Positions 35,698-44,676 of a stretch of 64,000 nucleotides of DNA are shown here, one piece after another. Made by a program: the position numbers and the translations under genes. Under the pieces are notes generated by a model. It was not told the origin of the DNA, made no database searches, and saw only the letters and a program-made list of their open reading frames with translations. Numbering within the stretch: the first letter of the stretch is position 1; the number at the start of each line of letters is the position of its first letter. Origin of the DNA: Bacillus salipaludis (GTDB lineage: Bacteria > Bacillota > Bacilli > Bacillales_B > DSM-18226); contig NZ_SMYO01000008.1 in assembly GCF_004358205.1 (NCBI RefSeq), forward strand, positions 1 through 64,000, read 5' to 3'.

Positions 35698-35907
35698 CTA
35701 GTCAAATATTCTTAATGCCAATTTGTGAATACTGCTTTGAATTTCATCTTGGTGAATAATAGCTTCATTGTACATGACTAGAATCATTCCGCTGCCGGGG
35801 ACAATTGTCACTTTTTCAATACCATCGTATTTTTTTATCTTTTTTTTGATTTTTCCAATACAACCTGTGCAAGCCACATCATTCAATGCCAATTGGATGG
35901 TACCCAT
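35698..35907 (-). CDS. Heavy-metal-associated (HMA) domain protein, CopZ-like
   Basis: 69 aa from ATG 35907, with AAAGGA upstream. A single ferredoxin-like HMA domain with metal-binding DVACTGCIGKIKKKI (Cys-Thr-Gly-Cys rather than the usual MxCxxC Met-x-Cys). Copper chaperones of this size deliver Cu(I) to ATPases, but no copper ATPase is in the window. It is divergent from the FNR-type gene, and two FNR boxes lie in the shared region. Confidence 0.8.
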   Translation of the reverse strand: MGTIQLALNDVACTGCIGKIKKKIKKYDGIEKVTIVPGSGMILVMYNEAIIHQDEIQSSIHKLALRIFD

Positions 35908-35964
35908 GTTCACCAATCCTTTCTTGTCTTTCTTCCAGTTTACTTGAAGAAGGGCAATATAACC

Positions 35965-35978
35965 TTGACCTGAATCAA
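35965..35978. promoter_or_regulatory. FNR box, upstream site
   Basis: TTGAC-CTGA-ATCAA, 9 of 10 bases of TTGAT-N4-ATCAA. It lies between the HMA gene and the FNR-type gene, 18 bp from the second box. Confidence 0.7.
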
Positions 35979-35982
35979 GTAT

Positions 35983-36024
35983 TTGATTTATATCACACCA
36001 AAGAAATAGGCCCCACAGTAAAAT
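35983..36024 (+). promoter_or_regulatory. FNR box and -10 element of a class II FNR promoter
   Basis: TTGAT-TTAT-ATCAC (35983-35996, 9 of 10 matches) is centred at 35989.5, and TAAAAT lies at 36019-36024. If transcription starts at 36031, the box sits exactly at -41.5, the classic class II activator position. It would drive the FNR-type gene itself. Confidence 0.7.
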
Positions 36025-36058
36025 AAAAGATACTATCTACAGTTGGGAGTGATTTTGC

Positions 36059-36760
36059 ATGTGCTGTTATCAATGCTGCTCTCATGAAGCTTCATGCTTA
36101 GTTTCCGTTCCGGTCTTTCAAGGATTGAAAGAAGACGATCTCCAGATTTTGCAGAAGGTAACGCGGAGCCACAAATTTCAAAAGGGAGAGTTCATTTTTC
36201 AGGAAGGAGAGCGTTCAGAGACACTGTTTGTTGTAAATGAAGGGTTAATTAAACTAACCAAAATGTCAGCGGAAGGAAAAGAACAAATTGTCCGCCTATT
36301 GTTTCCAAAGGACTTTTTTGGATTATATTCGCTGCTTAGGGATGAAAAACACTATGTACATGCGGAAGCCGTCCAAGAAACGGTTATTTGTTATATCGAT
36401 AAAAAGGATTTTTTAAAAACAATGGAGGGAAATGCCGGTCTGTCCTACCGATTTTTAATCGCTGTCAATGACCGCCTTTATGAAGCAGATGAATCTGTAG
36501 GTCTTCTCGGTTTATTAGAGGTAGAGCAAAGACTGGCACGGGTACTCGTGCTTTTTTATCAAAAAATGAACCCGAAAGATGGAATGTTCACCTTACCCAT
36601 CTCAAAGAAGGATTTAGCAAGCTATATTGGAACAACCCCAGAATCAGTTAGCAGAAAGCTGTTAACGTTTATCTCTCAAAGTCTGATTAAAATGGATGGC
36701 AGGAGAAAGATTCAGATTCTAGAGTTGGACCAATTAAAAGAAATTGCCGGCCTGGATTAA
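36059..36760 (+). CDS. FNR-type oxygen-responsive regulator (Crp/Fnr family)
   Basis: 233 aa. The N-terminus MCCYQCCSHEASC is cysteine-rich, and another Cys is at 111 (VICYIDKK), close to the E. coli FNR arrangement of three N-terminal cysteines plus one inside the domain. This suggests an oxygen-labile [4Fe-4S] cluster. It has a cyclic-nucleotide-like sensor fold (residues 20-130), a dimer helix, and a Crp-type helix-turn-helix with recognition segment TTPESVSRKL, keeping the E-xx-S-R residues that read TTGAT. FNR boxes upstream suggest autoregulation. The ribosome site is GGGAGTGA. Confidence 0.85.
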   Translation: MCCYQCCSHEASCLVSVPVFQGLKEDDLQILQKVTRSHKFQKGEFIFQEGERSETLFVVNEGLIKLTKMSAEGKEQIVRLLFPKDFFGLYSLLRDEKHYVHAEAVQETVICYIDKKDFLKTMEGNAGLSYRFLIAVNDRLYEADESVGLLGLLEVEQRLARVLVLFYQKMNPKDGMFTLPISKKDLASYIGTTPESVSRKLLTFISQSLIKMDGRRKIQILELDQLKEIAGLD

Positions 36761-37008
36761 AATTCATTCAATTTTACGGCCATAAGCCTAAAATGCATTG
36801 GTTCTAATTCGTTTACAATGACGTTCATGCCTAATCCCTGTAAATTAGCAATCAGCGGTTCTGCACGGTGCGGTAAATGTATTTCAAAAAATGTTCCTAC
36901 CGGCGCTTCATTCACAAAATTTAATATTTCACGTCGTGGATGCTCCCCCTTTAAAATTCTTTCGCGAACATCCATGACGGCTCTTTGATCTTCGATTTGA
37001 AATGGCAT
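36757..37008 (-). CDS. DUF2249 family protein, 83 aa
   Basis: A small soluble protein with the TusA-like DUF2249 fold: LDVRERILKGEHPRREILNF-type start region and FFEIHLPHRAEPLIANLQGLG. Such domains recur in genes for nitric oxide and anaerobic metabolism. It is convergent with the FNR-type gene, overlapping by 4 bp. Upstream lies a perfect FNR box at 37070-37083 whose distance fits a class II promoter with TAAACT as -10 (37042-37047, minus strand). Confidence 0.75.
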   Translation of the reverse strand: MPFQIEDQRAVMDVRERILKGEHPRREILNFVNEAPVGTFFEIHLPHRAEPLIANLQGLGMNVIVNELEPMHFRLMAVKLNEF

Positions 37009-37069
37009 GATTTAGAGGACCCCTTTGATTTTTATAACCAAAGTTTATCAGCAGAATGTCCGAAACAAA

Positions 37070-37083
37070 TTGATTTATATCAA
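37070..37083. promoter_or_regulatory. Perfect FNR box
   Basis: TTGAT-TTAT-ATCAA matches all ten consensus bases. It lies between the divergent DUF2249 gene and the 79-aa membrane protein gene; spacing to a -10 fits the DUF2249 direction best. Confidence 0.78.
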
Positions 37084-37199
37084 GTTAGGTTGCCTTCTTT
37101 TTGAAACCTTTGTGAACAATACTGTCCAAACGATAAAAGTAGCCTTTAATGATGATAGAATGAAAACAGCAAGATAACAATATTTCGGAGTTGAATATA

Positions 37200-37439
37200 A
37201 TGTTTAAAAAAATCTCCCAAATTTCATTGCTGTTATTTTTCCTGCTAGGATTCAGCGTATTTTCACAGTCACATATAGAAGCTTCTTCGCATAAAACATC
37301 TGAAAAAACCGAGCAGGCCTCCTTCTCGCAAAAAGCAGAACCTGAATTAAAATCCTATATTATTCCGGGTACAGTCGGTGTCGTTATTGTTCTGGGTATT
37401 GCAAGCTATTGGTTGATTTACCGGAGAAAGCATACCTAA
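37200..37439 (+). CDS. Small membrane protein with signal-peptide-like N-terminus, 79 aa
   Basis: ATG 37200 follows TTCGGAG; an in-frame TTG three codons upstream overlaps that site. An N-terminal hydrophobic segment (ISLLLFFLLGFSVFSQSHIEA), a short polar region rich in Ser, Thr and Lys, and a C-terminal helix followed by YRRKHT suggest a cleaved surface peptide anchored at its C-terminus. No LPXTG motif is present. I do not recognise the family. Its position near a perfect FNR box suggests anaerobic expression, which is inference. Confidence 0.55.
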   Translation: MFKKISQISLLLFFLLGFSVFSQSHIEASSHKTSEKTEQASFSQKAEPELKSYIIPGTVGVVIVLGIASYWLIYRRKHT

Positions 37440-37444
37440 CATTT

Positions 37445-37480
37445 AAAAGCAGCGTGAATGATAGAATTCACGCTGCTTTT
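37445..37480. terminator. Bidirectional terminator
   Basis: AAAAGCAGCGTGAAT pairs with ATTCACGCTGCTTTT around a short loop, between convergent genes. Confidence 0.88.
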
Positions 37481-37482
37481 CA

Positions 37483-39849
37483 TTAATGAAACGATCTCCA
37501 AAAATCCCCGTTACGATTAATCATTCCCTTTAATTCTTCAAATGGTATCGTAAAAGTAGGCATACCAGCAGCATACGCGGCAATTTCATACTGGGCATAA
37601 TAAATATTCAAACCACCCTCGTTGATAAAAAACGACTGATTTGGTTGAATATCTTTATATTCATTGATATTTAGGTAGGAATAGTTTTCATTATTCTTAA
37701 TCTGGTTCCTGATGAGGTCACTGACGATTTTTACATAGGGTGCATCCAGCTTAAATAAGTCTTTCAGCTGATAAAATACGCCTGATTTCAAATTGACATG
37801 AGCATACTTTTTAATTGACATCCCATGTGCCGCTCCAAAAGGATAATCATAACCGTTTACTTCAAGAACTAAGAGATTTTTCTTAAAAAAACTCACTTCA
37901 AAATCTCCAATATAACTGGAATCCAGCTGTGTATGTGCGGGAATTTCCTTTACACCTGAGAGATCTTTCAAAGTTTGATTTACATGCTCAAATTCCCCAC
38001 CTTGAATTTGTGGAAAATAAACTAAATAGTCCTTATTTGGCTTGTATTTATGTTCCGTTACTGCATGCTGCTTGTTTAAAGGAATGATGGTATTCTGCTT
38101 CCAAACCAGTTCTCCTTTTTTATTAAAATATAGAAGCCGATAATCAATTTCACCTTTGATTAAGGTTTTATCCTTTTCCAAAGTACCGCTTCCCGAAACC
38201 AGTGGAAGATAATAAGCACGATTTCCATTTCGATCAATAAAAAAAGTGGATTGATCATTCGATACGGAAGCAATCCCATCCTTATATTTCGTGATATCAG
38301 AATAAATAAATCCAGTAATAAGATGGCCCTCTACATCTGCAATTGCGTATTTTGCACCTAGATAGGGCTGTTCCGGATCATTCACCTTTCCAATCTGATA
38401 TCTTTCTTCCCCTAGATAGAATATTTGATAATGGTCAGGTTTCATGAGAAACTGTCCTTTTTGATTTATGACACCATAATGGTTGGAATAATCATCAGAA
38501 ACATTCACAATCGCCCGGCCATGACTAAATGCCTCTACTCCTGAAAATTGTGGTTTGATCACAACATTTCCTAGCTCATCCATATAACCAAATTTCCCAT
38601 CCTCGCTCTTTTTAAACGCCAGCAAACCTTCACCGTAGTTTCCGACGAACGCATACATATAGGAGTGAAGCACTTTCCCAGTAAGATCGATCAACGCATA
38701 GCTGCCGTTTTTTATTTTTACAATCGCTTTGCCCTCTGAAAAATCACTTGCATCCTCATAGGATGCAGGGATGATCTCTTTTCCTTTTCGGTTAAGATAA
38801 CCATATAAATATTCCCCTTGCTGATTGGAATCAGCAAATCGCGCGCGTCCTTCCTTAAACTCACTAATTGAGTAGTGAGCCTTCGGGGTAATTTCTTTTC
38901 CCCTTTCATCGATTATTTTGAAGCCCTTAAGATCATTGGCAATCGCCCGTCCTTCTGAAAAGGAAGTAATATAATCATATTTTGGCTGTACAATAAAATG
39001 GCCATTGGTATCAATGATTCCTGCCTTATCTGTCAATCGGACAATAGCCAGGCCATTTTCCTGAAAATCTTCAGCCTGGTCATAGATTGGTGGGAGGAGG
39101 GATTTTCCCTTTGAATTGATATATCCCCATTTGCCTCCGCCTATTTCTTTTATCGAGGCAGGAAAAAGGGCAATAGCTCTTGATTCATTGAAATCGAAGG
39201 AGCGTTGAGCGGTCTTCTTTTCAGCTTCTTCTAGATATGGATAATAAAATAAATAATCAGGATGTTCCCTAATTTTCTGTTGATAGTATTTCACTACTTT
39301 TTGAAAGTAATAGGGTTCAACATCCTTTGCGGGAACAAGCCGATCTATTTCCCAGCGGTAAACTTCTACACGGTAGGCTTCACCGGTGTCATGGGACCAC
39401 AGCGCAATTTCTGCCAGTCCGTCCTTTCCGTTTTTCCCCGGCATGTCTTCTATTTCTATTTTACTAAAGGTGTAGTCCCCTTTGAGATTTAGTTCTTTTA
39501 AGCGGTTATGATGCCATTCGTAAATGGACAATTGGGACAAAACCGCCCCAACTTGCCAGCCAACCACCAGATTTTTTGCATTCCGACTCGTAATATTTGC
39601 CGTACCAAGGTAACTTATTTGATATCCTTTCCCCTTGATTAAAGAGATTATATGCCAGTGACCATGAAAGTTATTTAAAACAAAAAGGTAAAGTTCTTGA
39701 TTTAATCGATAGATACCAATGACTTCCATAAACTCATCCTGATCCAAATTCACAAATTGTAAATATGCTTTTTTGGGCTGAGTCTCTGCGTATAATAGTT
39801 CTGCGCCATATGGAAGAAATGGCAGCATCCAATGCTGGCCTCCAGACAT
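37483..39849 (-). CDS. WG-repeat protein with C-terminal DUF3298-type domain
   Basis: 788 aa. The N-terminal 200 residues are an FG-GAP-like beta-rich region without a clear signal peptide. About residues 230-520 hold seven or eight WG repeats, recognised by motifs such as WGYINSKGK, YGYLNRKGKEIIP, FGYMDELGNVVIKPQF and YGVINQKGQ. The C-terminal 130 residues resemble DUF3298/RsiV-type domains (EVNGYDYPFGAAHGMSIKKYAHV, FTIPFEELKG). Such Bacillus proteins are of unknown function. The ribosome site is GGGGGAG. Confidence 0.8.
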   Translation of the reverse strand: MSGGQHWMLPFLPYGAELLYAETQPKKAYLQFVNLDQDEFMEVIGIYRLNQELYLFVLNNFHGHWHIISLIKGKGYQISYLGTANITSRNAKNLVVGWQVGAVLSQLSIYEWHHNRLKELNLKGDYTFSKIEIEDMPGKNGKDGLAEIALWSHDTGEAYRVEVYRWEIDRLVPAKDVEPYYFQKVVKYYQQKIREHPDYLFYYPYLEEAEKKTAQRSFDFNESRAIALFPASIKEIGGGKWGYINSKGKSLLPPIYDQAEDFQENGLAIVRLTDKAGIIDTNGHFIVQPKYDYITSFSEGRAIANDLKGFKIIDERGKEITPKAHYSISEFKEGRARFADSNQQGEYLYGYLNRKGKEIIPASYEDASDFSEGKAIVKIKNGSYALIDLTGKVLHSYMYAFVGNYGEGLLAFKKSEDGKFGYMDELGNVVIKPQFSGVEAFSHGRAIVNVSDDYSNHYGVINQKGQFLMKPDHYQIFYLGEERYQIGKVNDPEQPYLGAKYAIADVEGHLITGFIYSDITKYKDGIASVSNDQSTFFIDRNGNRAYYLPLVSGSGTLEKDKTLIKGEIDYRLLYFNKKGELVWKQNTIIPLNKQHAVTEHKYKPNKDYLVYFPQIQGGEFEHVNQTLKDLSGVKEIPAHTQLDSSYIGDFEVSFFKKNLLVLEVNGYDYPFGAAHGMSIKKYAHVNLKSGVFYQLKDLFKLDAPYVKIVSDLIRNQIKNNENYSYLNINEYKDIQPNQSFFINEGGLNIYYAQYEIAAYAAGMPTFTIPFEELKGMINRNGDFWRSFH

Positions 39850-39888
39850 CGTACTCCCCCAGTTTATTTTTTTATCTATAATATATGG

Positions 39889-40040
39889 GGGTAATGCCCC
39901 GATGTGCCGACGAATACCAAAACACTAAGGTTTTCGGTGGTGAAATGGTGTTCATCGACCGGATGAAGAACAAATCTCCTTGGGGGCCTTGTGAAATGGT
40001 CTTCATCGTTAGCTTTATAACTAATTCCTCAACTTTTGCA
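39889..40040. repeat. Short degenerate 51-bp tandem array (2-3 units)
   Basis: GTGAAATGG recurs at 39940 and 39991, 51 bp apart, each followed by TTCATCG or CTTCATCG; a more diverged unit appears to begin at 39889. A reading frame across it has no ribosome site and is considered spurious. Confidence 0.5.
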
Positions 40041-40066
40041 AAAAAAAGAGGCCCAATAGAGCCTCT
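40040..40066 (-). terminator. Terminator of the symporter gene
   Basis: On the minus strand AGAGGC-loop-GCCTCT is followed by seven Ts (AAAAAAA at 40041-40047 on the plus strand). Confidence 0.8.
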
Positions 40067-40116
40067 GATCATCCATAAATACAGGACTTACAATTCGTGG
40101 CCAATCTTTAACTCGT

Positions 40117-41535
40117 TTAAGGTCTTTCCCCTTCCCCTATATTCACCGACTGATCACCAATCTCAACAGGATAACTACTAAATAGTGTAACCCCTATTAG
40201 AACAGTCGTTCCAGTGAATAACCCATAAATGATTGGAAGCGTTGAAGAAATGCCATAAACAACAAAACAAGCAAAAATAACAATGGTACTGACAACGATA
40301 GCCGAAAATGCAGCTTTACTTGTGACGCGTTTCCAAAACAGTCCCGCCACTAACGGCACGAATATCGCTCCTGACAAAATAGCATAAGCCATATCTAGGG
40401 CAACAAGAATATTTTGAATCCATACAGAGAAAAGAATCGATAATATTCCTAAACCAAGTGTCACAATACGAGAGGTTTTAATAACTCCTTTATCATCCAT
40501 ATCCTTTTTAAAGTACACTTTTATGATATCATTCGTAAGTAAAGTGGCAGAGGCAAATAATGCTCCTGAAGCATTGGACATTAATGCGGAACAAACACTG
40601 GCAAGAACAAGTCCTAATAATCCCGGTGGCAGGATTTTTAATGCTAAGGCAGTAAAGGCCGATTGTGATTCTCCTAAATTCGGAAGTAATACCAACGCGC
40701 ACATACCCACAATACTTAGTGCTAAAGCATAGAAAAGGCTGTACACTCCCGCAGATACTGCACTGCTTTTCATAACCTTCTGATTTTTTGCGGTAAATAC
40801 GCGCTGCCATATATCCTGAGAAACAATTAACCCAAAGAAATATAGTAAGAAGTATTGAAAAATACGATCCCAGCCAATATTCGTTAAGCTAAGATGGTCT
40901 GCAGGCATACTGTGGAACAAAGCCGTTAATCCTCCTACACTGTTTATACTGTATGGAAACATGATAAAGAAAACACCAATTGTCATAATGACGAATTGAA
41001 TAATATCTGTAAGCGTAATACTCCACATACCGCCCAGAATTGTATAAAAGAGAACAATCCCACCGCCAATCAGCATGGACGGTAAAACGGACCAGCCTAG
41101 TAAAACATGAATTACATTTCCCATTCCAATTACTTGAGTTACCACAATCATAAGCGTATAGATAGCGGTAACAATCGCACTAATCAGCTGAGTTCCTTCA
41201 CCATACCGCTTCCCTAATAATTGACTGATGGTGAAGACTTCATAGCCGCTTATTTTATTGACAACGAATAGCCCTAATCCAGCAATACCAAGACCCATCA
41301 TGGTGACAAACCAAAAACCGGAAATTCCAAAATCATAACCTAAAGTGGTTGAACCCATTGTCGCGGCACCACCAATAATAACGGCGGCCAAACAACCTAC
41401 ATGGGTAAAATATCCTAAACGGCTACCAGCTAGTAAAAAGTCTTTTTCTGACTTCGCTTTTTTAATCCCAATGATTCCTACCACAATTAACATACCAAAA
41501 TAAAGTATCAGTACTGACGTATCTAGTCTATTCAT
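40117..41535 (-). CDS. Sodium:solute symporter (SSS family)
   Basis: 472 aa with about 13 membrane helices. The SSS core is clear: AGSRLGYFTHVGCLAAVIIGGA, the GLVLASVCSALMSNASGALFASATLL segment with Na+-site serines, and WQRVFTAKN. It starts at an ATG directly after the aminotransferase stop (TAAATG), so it is the second gene of that operon. The partner enzyme suggests an omega-amino acid or amine as substrate; the precise solute is unknown. Confidence 0.85.
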   Translation of the reverse strand: MNRLDTSVLILYFGMLIVVGIIGIKKAKSEKDFLLAGSRLGYFTHVGCLAAVIIGGAATMGSTTLGYDFGISGFWFVTMMGLGIAGLGLFVVNKISGYEVFTISQLLGKRYGEGTQLISAIVTAIYTLMIVVTQVIGMGNVIHVLLGWSVLPSMLIGGGIVLFYTILGGMWSITLTDIIQFVIMTIGVFFIMFPYSINSVGGLTALFHSMPADHLSLTNIGWDRIFQYFLLYFFGLIVSQDIWQRVFTAKNQKVMKSSAVSAGVYSLFYALALSIVGMCALVLLPNLGESQSAFTALALKILPPGLLGLVLASVCSALMSNASGALFASATLLTNDIIKVYFKKDMDDKGVIKTSRIVTLGLGILSILFSVWIQNILVALDMAYAILSGAIFVPLVAGLFWKRVTSKAAFSAIVVSTIVIFACFVVYGISSTLPIIYGLFTGTTVLIGVTLFSSYPVEIGDQSVNIGEGERP

Positions 41536-42852
41536 TTATTCGCCCCCAATTCCGATTTCTAATTCATACTCACCGATTGCTTCATCTAATAAGTTGATTC
41601 CATAATCCAAATGTTCCCTATCTACAGTTAATGGTGGCATCATTCGAATAACCTCGCCTTTGTTACCACTTAAATAGAAGATGACTCCTTTATCAAGACT
41701 CTTCTTGAGAACTTTCATTAACCCTTCCCCGTTTGGATTTCCGGTTGCTGGATCAATAATTTCAATTCCAAGCATTAATCCAATCCCACGGACGCTACCA
41801 ACGACAGAATGCCTTTCTTTAAGCTCTATTAATCTTTTCAGTGCATATTCCCCTAAAACTCTAGCATTCTCAACTAATTTCTCATCTTTTATAACATCTA
41901 TGGTGGCACAACCAGCCGCACATGCGACGGGGTTGCCACCAAATGTAGTACTATGGCTTCCAATTGACCATTGCTCCATTAGCTCTTTAGAAGCAACGGT
42001 TGCACTAAGCGGTAATCCGCTTGCAATTCCTTTGGCAATCGCCATAATATCAGGAATCACCCCAAAACGATTGGCAGCAAACCAGTCCCCCGTTCTTCCA
42101 AAACCTGTCTGAACTTCATCAAAAATCAGCAAGATTTGGTGATGGTCACAAATCTCGCGAATTTTCTTCAGCCATCCTTTTGGAGGAACGATATATCCAC
42201 CTTCACCTAAAACAGGCTCTAGTATGACTGCTGCTACTTCCTCAGGTGTCACCTGGTGATTAAATAGGCGTTCAAAGTCCTTTTCTACCTGTTCAGACCA
42301 GTAAATTTCCGGGTCACTTCCTTCTGGTGTTTCAGTAGGTTTTGCATAGGGAAGTTGATAGGACATATTGGAGCCGACAGGTAAATTTCTTCTGTACTTA
42401 CTTTTTGAGGTAGTAAGACTTAAAGCACCCATGCTTCTTCCATGAAATCCTCCAAGAAAAGAAACAATATACGGTCTCTTGGTAACATGCCTTGCCAATT
42501 TTACTGCCCCTTCAATTGCTTCAGTCCCGCTATTGCCAAAGAAGAAACAATTTAATGGCTCTGGTAAAACCGCTTTCAATTTATTGCCTAATTGTAGGAT
42601 TGACTCATAATTAATAATCCCTATTGGTCCATGGAGTAGTTTATCAACTTGATCTTTTATCGCTGCTATCACCTTGGGATGTCTGTGACCTGTATTTTCG
42701 GTAGCAATCCCTGATGTAAAATCCAAGTATTTTTTACCGTCTTCACTTATATAATACAGCCCCTCCGATTTTACAACTGCTAAATTTGGAAAGTCCTTTG
42801 CCATAGTCGGTGCTAAAAGGTCTGCATCTTTTGTTATCATCAAATCAATCAT
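41536..42852 (-). CDS. Class III PLP aminotransferase (GABA/omega-amino acid transaminase-like)
   Basis: 438 aa from ATG 42852, with GGGGAGGAGT upstream. Class III signature: [47 protein letters not shown], and the PLP lysine in [14 protein letters not shown]. Closest families are 4-aminobutyrate and related omega-amino transaminases. Operon with a symporter and divergent from a LysR regulator points to a catabolic uptake-and-transaminate pathway. The substrate cannot be named. Confidence 0.85.
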   Translation of the reverse strand: MIDLMITKDADLLAPTMAKDFPNLAVVKSEGLYYISEDGKKYLDFTSGIATENTGHRHPKVIAAIKDQVDKLLHGPIGIINYESILQLGNKLKAVLPEPLNCFFFGNSGTEAIEGAVKLARHVTKRPYIVSFLGGFHGRSMGALSLTTSKSKYRRNLPVGSNMSYQLPYAKPTETPEGSDPEIYWSEQVEKDFERLFNHQVTPEEVAAVILEPVLGEGGYIVPPKGWLKKIREICDHHQILLIFDEVQTGFGRTGDWFAANRFGVIPDIMAIAKGIASGLPLSATVASKELMEQWSIGSHSTTFGGNPVACAAGCATIDVIKDEKLVENARVLGEYALKRLIELKERHSVVGSVRGIGLMLGIEIIDPATGNPNGEGLMKVLKKSLDKGVIFYLSGNKGEVIRMMPPLTVDREHLDYGINLLDEAIGEYELEIGIGGE

Positions 42853-43092
42853 AAAAACAACTCCTCCCCTTAAATGGAAACTTAATTCCCTTGAATTTTC
42901 ACACAATTTAAAAAATGGGTCAACGACGGTATATTAATAATTCTTATAGTATAAATAGAAGAATATCGTTGAGAATCCTAAAATTAAACGTTGAAAAAAA
43001 GATAACTAGGGGAGAGTCATTTAAAAAAGTAGGTATTTGAATAGGAAAAATTTAAATTAAGATAAAATATTGTTCATGACGTCGTTTATAGT

Positions 43093-43120
43093 ATTGAAAA
43101 ATTTTATAGACTTTTTCAAT
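43093..43120. promoter_or_regulatory. 9-bp inverted repeat in the LysR/aminotransferase intergenic region
   Basis: ATTGAAAAA (43093-43101) with TTTTTCAAT (43112-43120), 10-bp spacer. It is the clearest dyad in the 419-bp region 42853-43271 between the divergent operon and the LysR gene, and is a candidate LysR-type operator. Nothing else stands out there. Confidence 0.45.
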
Positions 43121-43271
43121 TTTTTAACGGATTAGATTGATAATACCACAATTAAAATTAACTGTAGATGAAAAAAATTATTGATATAATAGGCATAACA
43201 AAGCTGGATATTTGAAGTGGTGTTAGAAAAGAACTGTGGATTTTTAAAGTAAATAACAAAGAGGCGATTGA

Positions 43272-44147
43272 ATGGAACTTAGAAATCTGAAAACATTTCA
43301 AATTGTAGCTGAAGAACTAAACATGACAAAAGCAGCAAAACGCTTAAAATATACCCAACCTACCATCACACTACAAATACAATCATTAGAAAGGGAACTT
43401 AACCATACTCTATTAACAAGAGTAGGTAAGAACACTTTTTTAACCGTCGCAGGAAGAAGACTCAAGGATCATGTAGATACCTTGTTTACACTTGTTGAAA
43501 AAATTGAATTAGATATGGAAAAATTACGTGGGCCAGCAGGAATTCTCACCATTGCTGCACCTGAATACTATTGTACACATCATCTTTCAACTATCATAAA
43601 TACTTATACGGAACAGTACCCAAATGTGCGTGTAAGTCTCCTGCCGCTAAATAGTATTCATGCCATCCAAAGTATTCGAGATCATGTTGCCGATCTTGCT
43701 ATTATTGCAAGTGAATGTGATGAAATGGATTTGAGGAAAAACTTTCTGGAGGAAGAACAAACCCTTTTAGTAGCCTCCACGGAACTCAGCAAAGGCCGAA
43801 ATTTACAAGAGATATTATCTAGCTTTCCCTTTATCTCCTATAATAGTGATTGTAGTTTTAGTGATATTATTGAACAATATTTCAAGAAAATGGATATCAA
43901 GCCGATATCCACGATCGTGTGCGGCGGTAGTGATGAAACGATCAAACGGATTGTTTTAAACAATACTGGCTATGCCATTCTTGGAGAAAATTCTATTAAG
44001 AATGAATTAAAAGAAGGCACGATAAAAATCCTACAAAAGGTTTCCAAACCGATAAACACTTATTCTATTAACTTGAAGGTTCGTTCAGAGGAACCTAATG
44101 TTCAAACCTTTAATGATCTGCTGCAAAACGCATGGCCATTCATTTAA
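43272..44147 (+). CDS. LysR-family transcriptional regulator
   Basis: 291 aa. The N-terminal winged helix-turn-helix is typical: LRNLKTFQIVAEELNMTKAAKRLKYTQPTITLQIQSLE, followed by the linker helix and a two-lobed effector-binding domain (GILTIAAPEYYCTHHLSTII onward). It is divergent from the aminotransferase-symporter operon, so it most likely controls that operon in response to the substrate. The ribosome site is AGAGGCGA. Confidence 0.88.
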   Translation: MELRNLKTFQIVAEELNMTKAAKRLKYTQPTITLQIQSLERELNHTLLTRVGKNTFLTVAGRRLKDHVDTLFTLVEKIELDMEKLRGPAGILTIAAPEYYCTHHLSTIINTYTEQYPNVRVSLLPLNSIHAIQSIRDHVADLAIIASECDEMDLRKNFLEEEQTLLVASTELSKGRNLQEILSSFPFISYNSDCSFSDIIEQYFKKMDIKPISTIVCGGSDETIKRIVLNNTGYAILGENSIKNELKEGTIKILQKVSKPINTYSINLKVRSEEPNVQTFNDLLQNAWPFI

Positions 44148-44156
44148 TTTCTATAA

Positions 44157-44197
44157 AAATAACAAACAGGCTACTTTGGTTAGCCTGTTTGTTATTT
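44157..44197. terminator. Bidirectional terminator
   Basis: AAATAACAAACAGGCTA pairs with TAGCCTGTTTGTTATTT around a short loop, between convergent genes. Confidence 0.88.
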
Positions 44198-44563
44198 TTA
44201 TAAATGTTCTTTTACTTTATATTGCTTTAAAATATTTTCCAGCTTTAAGGCTTTGCCAATGTCGCCTTTAATTTTTAATTTCCCCGTCATAAAGGCCAAC
44301 GTTCCATTCAGATTCCCTAATAAAAATTTACGGAAGTTATCGAGGGACATGATTAGTGTGCAGTCTGCAGGTGATTCATCTCCTTCTTTAACGGAAGCCT
44401 TCCCCTCTTGAAAATGAAGTTGATAGACCCCCTCCTCTGCACCGCTGATATCAAATTGATAGATAGCTGAAAAGCCTTGAACCGGTTCGGGGTTAACTGC
44501 TAATATCTCCTCAATTTTTTTCATGACTTCTGCTAAAGAATAGTCTTCAATTGTTTTGGGCAT
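44198..44563 (-). CDS. SCP-2 sterol-binding-domain protein
   Basis: 121 aa from ATG 44563, with GGAGG upstream. The SCP2 fold is visible in YQLHFQEGKASVKEGDESPADCTLIMSL, LGNLNGTLAFMTGKLKIKGDIGKALKL. Such stand-alone proteins in Bacillus bind lipids or acyl chains, with undefined role. It is monocistronic. Confidence 0.85.
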   Translation of the reverse strand: MPKTIEDYSLAEVMKKIEEILAVNPEPVQGFSAIYQFDISGAEEGVYQLHFQEGKASVKEGDESPADCTLIMSLDNFRKFLLGNLNGTLAFMTGKLKIKGDIGKALKLENILKQYKVKEHL

Positions 44564-44642
44564 TTGACAATCCTCCTCAGAAAAGTTCTGTAGAAATTGC
44601 ATTATTCTAAATTTTAAAATAAATAAATACCGTTAACAAGTA

Positions 44643-44673
44643 AAAAAATAAGCAGCACGCCGCTGCTTTCTAG
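44643..44673 (-). terminator. Terminator of the polyferredoxin gene
   Basis: AAGCAGC and GCTGCTT form a 7-bp stem with a T-run on the minus strand, directly after the stop codon. Confidence 0.75.
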
Positions 44674-44676
44674 AGT

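Noticed and set aside
37200..37439. Sortase-anchored surface protein
   Set aside because: There is a C-terminal helix and basic tail but no LPXTG-like motif, only IPGTVG.
39885..40181. 98-codon plus-strand frame
   Set aside because: It overlaps a degenerate repeat and the convergent symporter end, and lacks a plausible ribosome site.
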